DNA from: Pomphorhynchus laevis
Lineage: Eukaryota > Acanthocephala > Palaeacanthocephala > Echinorhynchida > Pomphorhynchidae
DNA length: 64,000 bases
Direction of reading: 5' to 3'
NCBI GenBank assembly: GCA_012934845.2
Contig: WNNJ02003746.1
Location: 62,001-126,000, forward strand
Part shown: positions 23,401 through 30,559 of the stretch, in pieces
How the letters are laid out: each line of letters opens with the position of its first letter
Position numbering within the stretch: the first letter of the stretch is position 1
Translations under genes and position numbers: made by a program
The notes under the pieces: generated by a model
The model's input: only the letters and a program-made list of their open reading frames with translations
Database searches by the model: none
What the model was told of the DNA's origin: nothing

Positions 23401-25066
23401 CTTCAAAATTACATCTTTTTAATTATTAAAAAGATTGCTTACTCCGACAGGCTTGCAAAACGTGCGCTTCGAGTCTTATTGCGATAAGATTGATCCGTCG
23501 TCAGATCTTATCAAGTGATCTTATCATATCTTATCTTATCGATAAGATTGATCTTATCGCCTCAATATTAGATGATGCGAATAAAACTTATTGTGCCTAC
23601 TTCTGATTAAAGCGTATATTGCCTACTTCTAATCTAAAGCAGATTGATGTCCATTATAACTTGTCGTTATAATGGACATTATAACTGTTGTTTTCGTTAG
23701 CAGCAATTGTTTGAAATATTTACGAATATTTCTTATTACAAGGTAGCCAATTATCTTACCAATTAAATGATATTTATTATTTATAAAATGTCAATACTTG
23801 CGATTAATGAACGTTATTTGAGAGTTTAGTGAAATTACGAAATTATCATATAAAAAATTTATTTTTTAGTAATTTATTGATTTGTAATTAAATTAATTTT
23901 TATGTAATAAAAATAATTTATTAATTTCTATAAAATATTTTTAGATGCATAGTCTTGTTCTGACACTTAAACAAAACTTTTATAATTCATTTTTATAGTT
24001 TATAATTAATATTAATCGTTTAATCGATCGTTTACCTGATCGTTTACCAGTAACAATAAGGTAAACGTTCGATTTAGAATGGCATGGATCAAATTTCAAT
24101 GTTCAACATACTGTAAACTATGCTGTCCTTCCAATGCTAGTTTTGCTATTTGAAGTGTTGTATATGTGTACGTAATGAAAATTCGAATTCAAATTGTTTC
24201 GCGACAAATTTTTCTAATAAGGTAAGTCGATAATTTGATAAGTAAATGACATTGTAAAAACCTCCGAATGTTACTCATCGCATAATAGAAGAGTAATCAG
24301 ATAATTCACATAAATATAAGCATCAAGTAAAGCTCTTCGACAGGTTTCCCAACTTGAAAATGCCGATAAGTTTTAAGAAAAACAAGCGCGTTGCAGTGAA
24401 ATGAAATTGGACTTATGAAACTCTGAATATTTTAAAATATTTATTTTTATTAATTTTAATGTAATTTTTATGTAACTGCAGCTAACATATTTTACTCATT
24501 ACAGCCTGAATATTTAAATGGATTTACATATGAATGTTAATTTAAATTTAAAACTTTTCAAATGAATTCGCTTTAGATTTTAAATTTTAAATTTGATTTC
24601 AAATACAACATTTTTCGTATGTTAATTTGATATTAGAATAGAATATTTGCAAACAATATTTTTCTTATGTTAGTAAGCTAAATTTTAATTAAATTTACCT
24701 TGCTAATTAAATTTAAAGCTAATTTAAGCAAACTTCTAGTAGCAAAGTCTGAAACAATCATTTATAATTTTTTATCATCGTTATATATCTCGTACATTAA
24801 AAAATTATTGTTTATTTCGTAGAAGGGCTTACTAGTTTAAGCTAAGTTAGTATTATATTATTTCGTTGAAATCAAAATATAAAAATCACAATTATATTAA
24901 TATTTTGTAGAGTCAGCGTTTTTGATTTTAGGTTCACAAGTTGTATCGCTCAACGGGAGCAAGTCTTTCTAGGGCACAACAAGAATTATCATCAAATGTA
25001 ATGTCAAATCGCCATGCACGAAATGCTGCGGTCAATGTCGCCACAACTGCCTTTACGCATCAGTGA
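5439..25066 (+). CDS. SCAMP: Secretory carrier-associated membrane protein (SCAMP), 7 exons, 297 aa
   Basis: Exons: 5439-5510, 15012-15177, 17607-17735, 21811-21970, 22845-22946, 22993-23122 and 24932-25066. All junctions are GT-AG and the phases agree, giving 297 codons with no stop. SCAMPs are four-pass membrane proteins of recycling vesicles, endosomes and trans-Golgi, acting in exocytosis and endocytosis. Seen: an N-terminal NPF motif (NPFA, residues 14-17, the EH-domain ligand); a helical segment near residues 45-65; the family signature FPPLPKFCPFQPCFSQDI (85-102); hydrophobic segments near 116-141, 147-169, 182-204 and 229-252; the cytosolic E-peptide region LWFRPLYKAFR (166-176, compare CWYRPIYKAFR); and the C-terminal VHKLYRSTGASLSRAQQE. 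The start is the first ATG before the NPF exon. Exon 2 could instead end at 15144 (same phase). Extra N-terminal exons in the 9.5-kb first intron cannot be excluded. The length is normal for the family. Confidence 0.95.
5511..6189. other. Start of SCAMP intron 1, with a GATACACAAATATAA microsatellite
   Basis: AT-rich intron sequence. At about 5975-6060 there is an array of AAGATAAACAAATATA-like units, the same motif family as the large array at 13405-14030. No exon is seen. Confidence 0.6.
6190..8545 (-). mobile_element. Degenerate non-LTR-like retroelement with Cys-rich module and reverse transcriptase
   Basis: Read 5'-3' on the minus strand. A Cys-rich module comes first (8545-8400: CNCNTAAAKRIRCKCANSKK followed by ACVNCSAPNCC). 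Then an RT region includes GGIRPIGVCEVSRRIICK (7500-7440) and a catalytic block with QGDPLAMAAFSMAS, then WYADDSNLVGG (7150-7020), followed by GPFYGYNVNITKTQ in the position of the usual palm/thumb motif. Pieces continue to about 6190. The RT type with GIRPIGV...RRI..K and QGDPLAM occurs in many invertebrate elements, but I cannot assign a clade. The frame changes several times, so the copy is dead. It is antisense in SCAMP intron 1. Confidence 0.8.
8546..9098. other. Spacer between two LINEs with a 28-bp perfect palindrome
   Basis: Moderately AT-rich DNA. At 8954-8981 lies a perfect GC-rich palindrome centred on CTGTCGACAG. Its first half, with two bases to the left (16 bases, 8951-8966), recurs exactly at 8101-8116 inside the neighbouring element. 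No coding signal is seen. Confidence 0.75.
9099..10677 (-). pseudogene. LINE ORF2 part 2: reverse transcriptase and C-terminal knuckle
   Basis: Frames 10246-10677, 9534-10364 and 9099-9443 together cover the RT fingers (NKASGPDNF; NSYRGIALL), palm (FINFQKAFDSVNR; VLQGHPLRPLLFFSFFLLDL; SVLYADDLVIL, with both catalytic aspartates kept), thumb and a C-terminal segment with ASIHGYHDKFC and a Cys/His knuckle. The usual QG.PLSP motif has become QGHPLRP. At least two frame shifts are needed between the pieces. Confidence 0.85.
10861..11883 (-). pseudogene. LINE ORF2 part 1: APE-type endonuclease and linker
   Basis: The frame 11452-11883 starts with a near-canonical endonuclease N-terminus (LLFNVEGLQTL, catalytic Glu in LLETL) and ends just after the GDFNAR motif. 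A second frame, 10861-11322, carries the linker between endonuclease and RT. This domain nicks target DNA to prime reverse transcription. The two frames are separated by stops, so the original protein is not made. Confidence 0.8.
11935..13048 (-). pseudogene. LINE ORF1: CXC-like Cys-rich head plus coiled coil
   Basis: Two overlapping frames (12686-13048 and 11935-12723) form one original ORF1 broken by a frameshift near 12.7 kb. The head carries CPCNGHNAVCNGCKCVKLGK then VCIDCLPGSRC, a CXC-like pattern that probably binds zinc. After the break comes a heptad-like segment (LELSLNEATLSISSLSTKL), then a basic region. ORF1 proteins of LINEs are RNA-binding, trimerising chaperones; by analogy the coiled coil would oligomerise. 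The Cys head resembles the one in the element at 6.2-8.5 kb. Confidence 0.75.
13056..13320. repeat. Short tandem blocks upstream of the LINE 5' end
   Basis: TTCTTTATATTC repeats, followed by two or three copies of a block with CGTCGTAATAATAATTCG and TTCGATCGTTG. This may be LINE 5' UTR monomers or independent minisatellite. Confidence 0.55.
13405..14030. repeat. GAAACAAATATAAGA minisatellite with higher-order duplication
   Basis: Dozens of 16-17-bp units of the form GAAACAAATATAAGAG and variants (ATACACAAATATAAA, ATAACCAAATATAAG). A mixed block including TACATATAAAATAC occurs at 13531 and again at 13734, a 203-bp higher-order period. The long hydrophobic open frames here on the minus strand are artefacts of the repeat. 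Confidence 0.9.
14027..14430. mobile_element. MITE-like element with ~95-bp terminal inverted repeats
   Basis: The left end (about 14027-14118: AATACTAGTAATAATGAGTA, then GACATCAATTGAAAGGCGAC) is the imperfect reverse complement of the right end (about 14333-14430). Both arms carry the same internal TAATAGATGTATG block. The interior is about 215 bp without a transposase. The structure fits a non-autonomous DNA transposon. No target duplication is clear because the left side is minisatellite. It sits in SCAMP intron 1. Confidence 0.7.
14431..15011. other. AT-rich end of SCAMP intron 1
   Basis: Very AT-rich sequence with no gene or clear repeat, ending in the acceptor TACTTCAG before exon 2. 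Confidence 0.6.
15872..17400 (+). repeat. 292-bp satellite array, five full copies and a partial one
   Basis: Copies start with GGATCGYAGAKCGATAC at 15872, 16164, 16456, 16748, 17041 and 17334, so the period is 292-293 bp. Copies 2-5 are nearly identical; the first and last are more diverged, as expected when unequal exchange homogenises the middle of an array. The unit is less AT-rich than its surroundings and holds no long open frame. It lies in SCAMP intron 2. Confidence 0.95.
17923..17990 (-). pseudogene. Duplicated 3' scrap of an actin-regulator-like coding fragment
   Basis: The minus strand reads LQAALTHALQMRHDRIHLES then DEQLL. About 41 bases (17941-17981) recur at 18728-18769 at the end of the frame described in the next entry. 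The two pieces look like parts of one former coding sequence separated by about 750 bp of simple repeat. Confidence 0.45.
18411..18525. repeat. 15-bp palindromic-unit array TTGGCCAAATTATAT x8
   Basis: TTGGCC recurs at exactly 15-bp steps (18411, 18426, 18441, 18456, 18471, 18486, 18501, 18516). Each unit contains the palindrome TTTGGCCAAA. The array is preceded by TCAGTTTGTTATATCATCAA, which recurs in front of the hairpin at 18674. Confidence 0.95.
18674..18711. other. Perfect 17-bp-arm hairpin
   Basis: TTACCGTGTTTGGCACG (18674-18690), loop TTAC, then its exact complement (18695-18711). The stem contains GTGTTTGG, also seen just before the 15-bp array (18397-18411), so the two structures probably share an origin. 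Confidence 0.85.
18728..18961 (-). pseudogene. Coding fragment with a WH2-like motif, function uncertain
   Basis: An open minus-strand frame (ATG at 18961) of about 78 codons before it runs into hairpin sequence. It is hydrophilic. It contains DDLLNQISNKAFNLRNVSI, which has the spacing of a WH2 actin-binding motif (LL..I.....L+.V), and PAFLQTALTHALQMRQDR near the end. Codon use looks protein-like but no complete gene surrounds it and there is no splice context. It may be a captured or retroposed piece of a WH2-containing actin regulator; this is weak. It is antisense in SCAMP intron 3. Confidence 0.4.
18962..19382. other. SCAMP intron 3, no feature seen
   Basis: AT-rich intron sequence between the coding fragment and the next LINE. 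No repeat or exon recognised. Confidence 0.5.
19383..20960 (-). mobile_element. 5'-truncated LINE, RT domain (clade unassigned)
   Basis: Minus strand, GC-richer than its surroundings. RT fingers are at about 20480-20390 (IYEKALARKIRDHLIRRNL, then NPQGFHGFV). The palm has TGVRQGSPLSLILYLAASIN (20140-20080) and a degenerate catalytic box ADHTTAL where YADD is expected. The thumb carries SRVKYLGFTVTANWSAKAEL. The C-terminal part (19718-19383) includes RLRFLKLLVSRLPSIVRANW and KAACWIGWGKGSDP. Several frame changes and loss of the catalytic box show a dead copy. A second fragment of the family is at 30156-30395. Confidence 0.85.
21106..21231 (+). mobile_element. Penelope-like GIY-YIG nuclease scrap
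   Basis: The plus frame reads VVYSIPCSSCEKSYVGHTYE, the first half of a GIY-YIG fold as found at the C-terminus of Penelope-like elements (compare VYKIPC..C...YIG.T). It stays open for about 40 codons, with nothing else of the element around it. Confidence 0.6.
21232..21810. other. SCAMP intron 3 end, with a 43-bp hairpin
   Basis: An imperfect hairpin at 21507-21551 (ATGATGAGG...GTTCTATG pairing with CATAGAACCCTCATCAT, one bulged A). The rest is AT-rich intron ending in the exon 4 acceptor. Confidence 0.6.
22382..22505. other. GC-rich island of unknown origin in SCAMP intron 4
   Basis: About 120 bp with clearly higher GC than its surroundings, between TTAGTCCTGATCGG and CACTCCCTAAACTC. No open frame. 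A TAGCTCACT string recalls a tRNA A box but no cloverleaf can be drawn. Possibly a SINE or repeat scrap. Confidence 0.4.
23123..24931. other. SCAMP intron 6 with palindromic GATCTTATC cluster and a hairpin
   Basis: At 23470-23590 GATAAGAT and ATCTTATC strings alternate and can pair in several ways. A perfect hairpin lies at 23647-23679 (14-bp arms, ATGTCCATTATAAC, loop TTGTC). The remainder is AT-rich without a gene. Confidence 0.6.
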
Positions 25067-25184
25067 TATCTTAAAACCCCGTTGGACTATTTTTCTATAC
25101 AAATGTCAATTCAATTGAAACGTTTGCTTGCCATTTGATTACGTTTTACAAGTCCAAACTTCTGCTTATCTAATTTTATAAATG

Positions 25185-25190
25185 AATAAA
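25185..25190 (+). promoter_or_regulatory. AATAAA polyadenylation signal of SCAMP
   Basis: AATAAA lies 119 bp after the SCAMP stop codon, on the same strand and before the inverted-repeat arm begins. Confidence 0.65.
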
Positions 25191-25774
25191 AATTTGAAAT
25201 ATTTGTGAAATTATATTATTATTTTATTATATCACAGAAACAAATTAAGAACTTATTTCTACATTATTACTTTTAAAATATAAAAAATGCTCATATTTTT
25301 CTTGATACTATTAGAAGTTTGCTGCCACAAAATAGTCCACTTTGAGCAAAATATACACTATTAGGTAGCTCCCGTAACACTCTTCAGAAATTCAGTTTCT
25401 TATCGCGGAAATTAAATAATTTATCAATTAAATCAATTAACCATGCTTTTATTTTTGAAATACTTTCAAATAAGATTAAGCCCAGATAGCAGAAGATGAT
25501 TATGTTGATTATAATTAAAATAGTGAATTAAATCAATTTAATTATAATTTAATCAATTTGATGATAATTAAATATATAATTAAATCAATTACAATCTAAA
25601 TAAAAAAATTCCTTTAAAAGTAAAGTAAATTATTTTAATAAATAAAATTCAATTTTATTTATAAATATTAATTTAAAATCAGGATCCTTAATTAATTTAA
25701 ATATTTATTCATCACGATGCTCAAATAAGAAAGTACTTGTTGAACATGTATATTTTAATAAAATCAAAATTTAA

Positions 25775-26975
25775 CTAAGAAATATATCGGCTCATCTCTA
25801 TGCTAATGTATAAAGGATCACAATTGGAATCCAGTTTTAACTGAGTATTTATTTATAGTTAAACTTATTTTCAAGTTTGAAACCAATGATTTAATAGCAA
25901 ATGTATTTTTTAGATTTATGTATTTTGTATGTTTTTATCAATCAAATCAGGACGTTCATATAAACATTGAAATTATCTTTTTTAATTGTCTTTAATTTAA
26001 ATTATCTTTTTTAAATAATTGTTTATTTTTGTAGTTGTGGCCCTTTTTTTAAAGTACTTATTTTGTAAATTATTAAATTATCTTTTGAAAAAAAAATTAT
26101 TTTAAAAAATCAAATAAGAAAGTAAATGTACTTGTTCAAAATGTATTTTTAATGAAAACAAAATTTAACTTATCTCTATGTTCATATAAACATTTTCACA
26201 ATTGAAAACTTTGTTTTATATCGATATTTTCTCCAGTATTTGTACTCTAGTATTAGGTATATATCAGATATCTTTTCCAGGTTCAAAACTAAACGTTAAC
26301 AACGGATCCTCAATATAAACATTAAAAAAATCATTTGATAATTGAATTAATTCATGGAATTAACGCTCTTATTTTACTAACTAAGCGAATAACATCATAT
26401 TTTCATCATTTTAATAATGACAGAATAGTTTTTCAATGGCTAAAATAAATCGACTTTTTGAATAGTTTTTTATTGCAGATTTGTTTCGGAATTCAAATAA
26501 CCCATGAAATTTTATATTTTATATATTCGTACAATTTTTATTATTTTACATTATAAATAAATTCTTATAGATTTTTAATATTTTTAAAATCTGTAAGAAT
26601 ATAATTGTAAAAGAAGCCGGGTTTTCGTTATTAATTAAACCAATTTATATTTAAATTTAAATATATTTTTATTTTATTAAATTATTTTTTATCAAGATAA
26701 GATATAAGTGCGGTTAATAATTTGCTACGCGAATTATTAAATACTTCTCATTGCAGCGCTAATATATCTTTGTATTAACAAAGAGGTTCACCCTAGGCTT
26801 AAGTGCTTATAGAGCCGCAGTTTAACCACCGATTCAGAGCATTTTTAAAAGTCGTTTAAAAAATAAAACAAAAAACAGTAAGGGATTATTCCTTTTTTTT
26901 ATTTCGTTCATTAAAATTTAGCTGTTAAGTTTGTCAATTTTAGCGAGTATATATCAAAATTGTCTTTGATTTTGA
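25775..26975 (+). repeat. Left arm of a ~1.2-kb inverted repeat
   Basis: Nearly identical to the reverse complement of 31757-32905. The best-kept part (about 26330-26930) includes the non-AT island AGGTTCACCCTAGGCTTAAG. Outer and inner edges fade gradually. Confidence 0.9.
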
Positions 26976-26988
26976 ACAAAATTCAACT

Positions 26989-26994
26989 TTTATT
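26989..26994 (-). promoter_or_regulatory. AATAAA signal for the 27-30 kb gene
   Basis: AATAAA on the minus strand, 130 bp after the stop codon and just outside the inner edge of the left inverted-repeat arm. Confidence 0.5.
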
Positions 26995-27123
26995 GCTGAA
27001 ATTATGTTTGTTCTAATCTAAGCATTTCATTTTTTTCCTTGATTCGACTTCTATCCAATCTTTAGCTCGTAATGGACCTAAATAATCGTAATCGCTACAA
27101 ATTTAGTTTCGCCAAATCTTTTG

Positions 27124-28208
27124 TTACATACCGTATACGGTATGCTGCTTCCCTTGTTCAAAAATATGTTTTGCGACTGTGTATTGCAGTTGTATGCCGT
27201 TAATATTGATTGTCTGGTTCTTTAAATTATTATCAAAGTATATTCCGCATTTATCATCCATGCATCCAACATAATTATTTATTTCTTTATAGTATATAGC
27301 TGATCTGAATTGACTGTGCCAAGTTTAAAAAAAGCAAACTCACAGGTAAACAGATAATTAGCAGTTACTCACTTGTTAATTGAATTGAAATCTGCCACAT
27401 TGATAAAGTACGGTGCAATTTCACTTGTATCAGTAGGGGTTGATTTTATTTTACTACACAGCTGAAAAGAAACAATTTAGTCAATTGGTATTGTTATCCG
27501 CTTAGAAGCATTGCATTTACCGCTTTCTGCAGATCATCTCTGTAAGCTTCGACGACAGTCGCATTTTCATTGAACCATAGATCGACATAAGTTGCTACAT
27601 TGTTTGTTCATTTACAGTGAAAATGAATTTATTTAATTATTTACCTAAGATATCTGTCAAACATTCATTTCTCTCAGTTACAACCTTGTCCCACTCATCC
27701 AGTACTATCAATTCTAAAACAAAAGAAATAGTAATGCAACTCGTTTATCAGCAGTAACCTGCATTGTGATCGAGCATACCTCCTGTATCGGGAATTGATG
27801 ATAAATCGATTTCAATATCATTTGTAGCGAAAACTTTTCTTTGTATAAGTAGTTCTTGCAAGTCCTTGTTAAATTCTTTTACGCATTCTTCACATTTATC
27901 TACTCTTTTAGAGTATAATGTAGCATTATAGGCACTAAGGATGTAAATTCAATAGTCGTTAACTGTCAATTAATTAAGTGCACGTATCGCCAACAATCGA
28001 CGACTGTATGTTACCTTGAAATGTTATCATATCCGCCAATTTTGACGTAAAATACAGTGTGCGTTGGATTCCGAGCAATCAAACCGCAAATCTGAAGAAA
28101 CGAATAATAAAAGAAGAAAAACAGCAACGTTTGAGATTACCAATCTCTTCAGGGTATTTTTTAAAACATCAGAATGAACATTAGTCTTAATTTCGACACC
28201 CTCAAACT
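27124..28208 (-). CDS. Unrecognised multi-exon gene, 3' exons (239 aa seen), Cys-containing ectodomain-like protein
   Basis: Minus-strand exons in order: 28208/28206-28141, 28091-28015, 27934-27780, 27713-27645, 27594-27521, 27461-27373 and 27313-27124 (TAA at 27126-27124). All internal junctions are AG/GT, the phases agree, and the 239 codons are open. The protein contains HTVFYVKIGGYDNIS, RVDKCEECVKEFNKDLQELL, ELIVLDEWDKVVTERNECL, TYVDLWFNENATVVEAY and NNYVGCMDDKCGIYFDN. It has several cysteines and N-glycosylation sequons (NAT twice, NQT), as in secreted or extracellular domains. No family is recognised. Introns are 40-80 bp. The first coding exon is not joined with certainty: the best candidate 5' part is at 29549-29850. 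It converges on SCAMP and lies inside the inverted-repeat loop. Confidence 0.75.
27127..27144. other. Perfect 18-bp palindrome at the stop codon
   Basis: CATACCGTATACGGTATG is its own reverse complement and encodes the last residues before the stop of the minus-strand gene. Confidence 0.7.
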
Positions 28209-28427
28209 CTAAAACAATAATTTTAAGTAAAATTTCAATATAAAATTTGAACGTGTCTAATAAAAATGTTATTAATCCTCTTTATAATTTGTTAATCCTC
28301 TTTATAATTTGATATAAATCCTCTTTTGATAAAATCCTCTTTATAATTTGCATGCATGTTATCTATAAAACGATAACATGCATTTTATTATCTATAAATT
28401 TTCCAACATTAAATGGAAAATTTATAA

Positions 28428-29180
28428 AAATGTTTGAATTGGTATTCTGCAATCGGCTGCAAATATACAAAAAATATATAAACACCGTTCGTTAACTTTA
28501 TATTCATTTGTTTACAACAAACGCATGTGATCTTTCAACAACTGAATTCAAATAATAATTAATACAAAAAATAAATAAACATCGTTCGTTAACTTTATAT
28601 TCGTTTGTTTATAATAAACGCACGTCATATTTCAATAACTGAATTCAAATGATAATTAACGTAAACAATGAATATAACATTTGAATGTGTCTAATATCAC
28701 CAAAGTCAGAACATTAAATCAAAAATTTATAAAAATGTTTGAATTGGTATTCTGCAATCGGCTGCAAATATACAAAAAATATATAAACACCGTTCGTTAA
28801 CTTTATATTCATTTGTTTACAACAAACGCATGTGATCTTTCAACAACTGAATTCAAATGATAATTAATGTAAACACTGAATATAACATTTGAACGTGTCT
28901 AATAACAATGCTTTTATCTCTATTAACATAATCTTCTTTTAAATTTGCATGCATGCTATTTACAAAATCACCAAAGTCAGAACATTAAATGGAAAATTTA
29001 TAAAAATGTTTGAATTGGTATTCTGCAATCGGCTGCAAATATACAAAAAATATATAAACACCGTTCGTTAACTTTATATTCATTTGTTTACAACAAACGC
29101 ACGTGATCTTTCAACAACTGAATTCAAATGATAATTAATGTAAACACTGAATATAACATTTGAACGTGTCTAATAATAAT
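28428..29180. repeat. Three intronic tandem copies of a ~180-bp unit
   Basis: The block beginning AATTTATAAAAATGTTTGAA and running through TTGGTATTCTGCAATCGGCT to AACATTTGAACGTGTCTAAT occurs at about 28428, 28725 and 28990, with short unique spacers. It lies in the long intron between the membrane-anchor exons and the downstream exons. Each copy has a good minus-strand acceptor (TTTGCAG) followed by an exon-like stretch. Confidence 0.9.
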
Positions 29181-29548
29181 GATTTATTTTCTATTAGTTT
29201 AATTATCATTATTAGTTGCATTTTAAATAAATAATTGTTTATTTATATAATAAGTAATCGTTTATCCTGAATTACGTGATAAATTTCGAATGTGTCTAAT
29301 AGTGACGTTGTTTTAGGTCTTGTCATTACTCTATTGAATATGTTTGGTATATTATCCTAAAGATAGATACAAATAGTGTATATATATTATACAACGCTTT
29401 TAAGTCAAAGTTTACATTTTTCTAAAACTATAAGTTTTTGGAATTTCACAAATAATTTCGATGCACTCATAATCAAATATTTAAAATCTATACATTTTAG
29501 ATTTAACTTATAGAGAGTAATCTGTATCGAACAAGCAAATGCAACAAA

Positions 29549-29850
29549 TTACTGACTGATTCCACTTTGTTGAGTGGGGGTTGTAGTCGCTGATGTCGTT
29601 GTTGATGATTGATTTGTAAATCCTGTGTTTGATTGTGGGTTTTGTTGTTCTGGATTGATTGAACTATCCGGCTTACGCAACCCTATTCCAACTATAATAA
29701 TGATCAGCACGATAATTCCGCCGATAAGCATACTCGTAAAGCTTTTTTTGGAATATATAGTAAATCATTAAGCAAAAATAATAAGAACAATCGTACTTAC
29801 AATTTTAACAAGGCTTTTAACAATAAGCGAATTCTTGCGGATGTTTCCAT
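29549..29850 (-). CDS. Membrane-anchor exons, probable 5' end of the 27-30 kb gene
   Basis: Exon 29850-29801 (ATG at 29850-29848, 16 codons plus 2 bases, strong donor GTAAGT), a 59-bp intron, then an exon from 29741. Joined in phase they give METSARIRLLLKALLK, a hydrophobic anchor (MLIGGIIVLIIIIVGIGL), then a Ser/Thr/Gln/Asn-rich stalk ending in SGISQ and a stop at 29549. The positive head and following hydrophobic run fit a type II signal anchor. A GTAATT donor overlaps the stop codon, so splicing onward to the Cys-containing exons is plausible but not proven. Alternatively this is a complete 80-aa membrane protein. N-terminal anchor plus glycosylated ectodomain would make sense together. 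Confidence 0.6.
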
Positions 29851-30155
29851 TTTTCTAATTCAGAAAATCTGTAGTTTCAATGTATTCTCGAGCATTTCGC
29901 CGTATTTATAGAAATATTCTACTCGTGTGTAGATACACATACATGAGTATGTGTACGATTGATAGCGCATATTTCTATAAGCTATTTGTTGCGTTCTCTA
30001 CAAAGAAATTGAGACACTATAATGAAATAATATTTTCTACGTTTGAAAATTTGTACTTGGTTATGCGAAATATGAGTAGAGTGTGATAAAATATTAATAA
30101 TAAAGACTTTTTTAAATCACAAAACATAAATGCAAACATAGTTATAGGCCCTTTC

Positions 30156-30395
30156 TTCATGGCCTCAAATCCAGGGGAATCTGAGCCCCCAACCAATCCA
30201 ACACGCCGCTTTCCGATTGAACCACCTGGGGTCTTTCACCCCTCGAAGAATCCAATCGGCGCGGACTATGCTAGGTAAACGATAGACGAGAAGCTTAAGA
30301 AACCTTAGCCTTTGCTCTGGGGGACGTCCTTTCGAAAAAAGACTAATCCCGCGATAGCCACGGTGCCCTAAAGGCGCACCTGGGTTGATAAAATA
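30156..30395 (-). mobile_element. LINE 3' fragment, same family as 19.4-20.9 kb
   Basis: GC-rich insert whose minus strand reads RLRFLKLLVYRLPSIVRADW and KAACWIGWG, matching the C-terminal part of the LINE at 19383-20960. It is about 300 bp upstream of the membrane-anchor start codon, inside the inverted-repeat loop. Confidence 0.85.
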
Positions 30396-30559
30396 TTGAA
30401 AAGGAAACATACACAGTGTATGTATAATGTTTTATCCTGTATTGTTATTCTTCTACAAATAATTGCTTGTTATTCTCAATGGTTGAGAATTATCTGGTTT
30501 TTAAGTTCTGATTTCCAAACTTTTCATACTGCGAATAGTTTATAATTGTGAACATAAGC

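Noticed and set aside
29880-30086. 68-codon plus frame opposite the membrane-anchor exon
   Set aside because: No recognisable motif; it overlaps the presumed promoter of the minus-strand gene.
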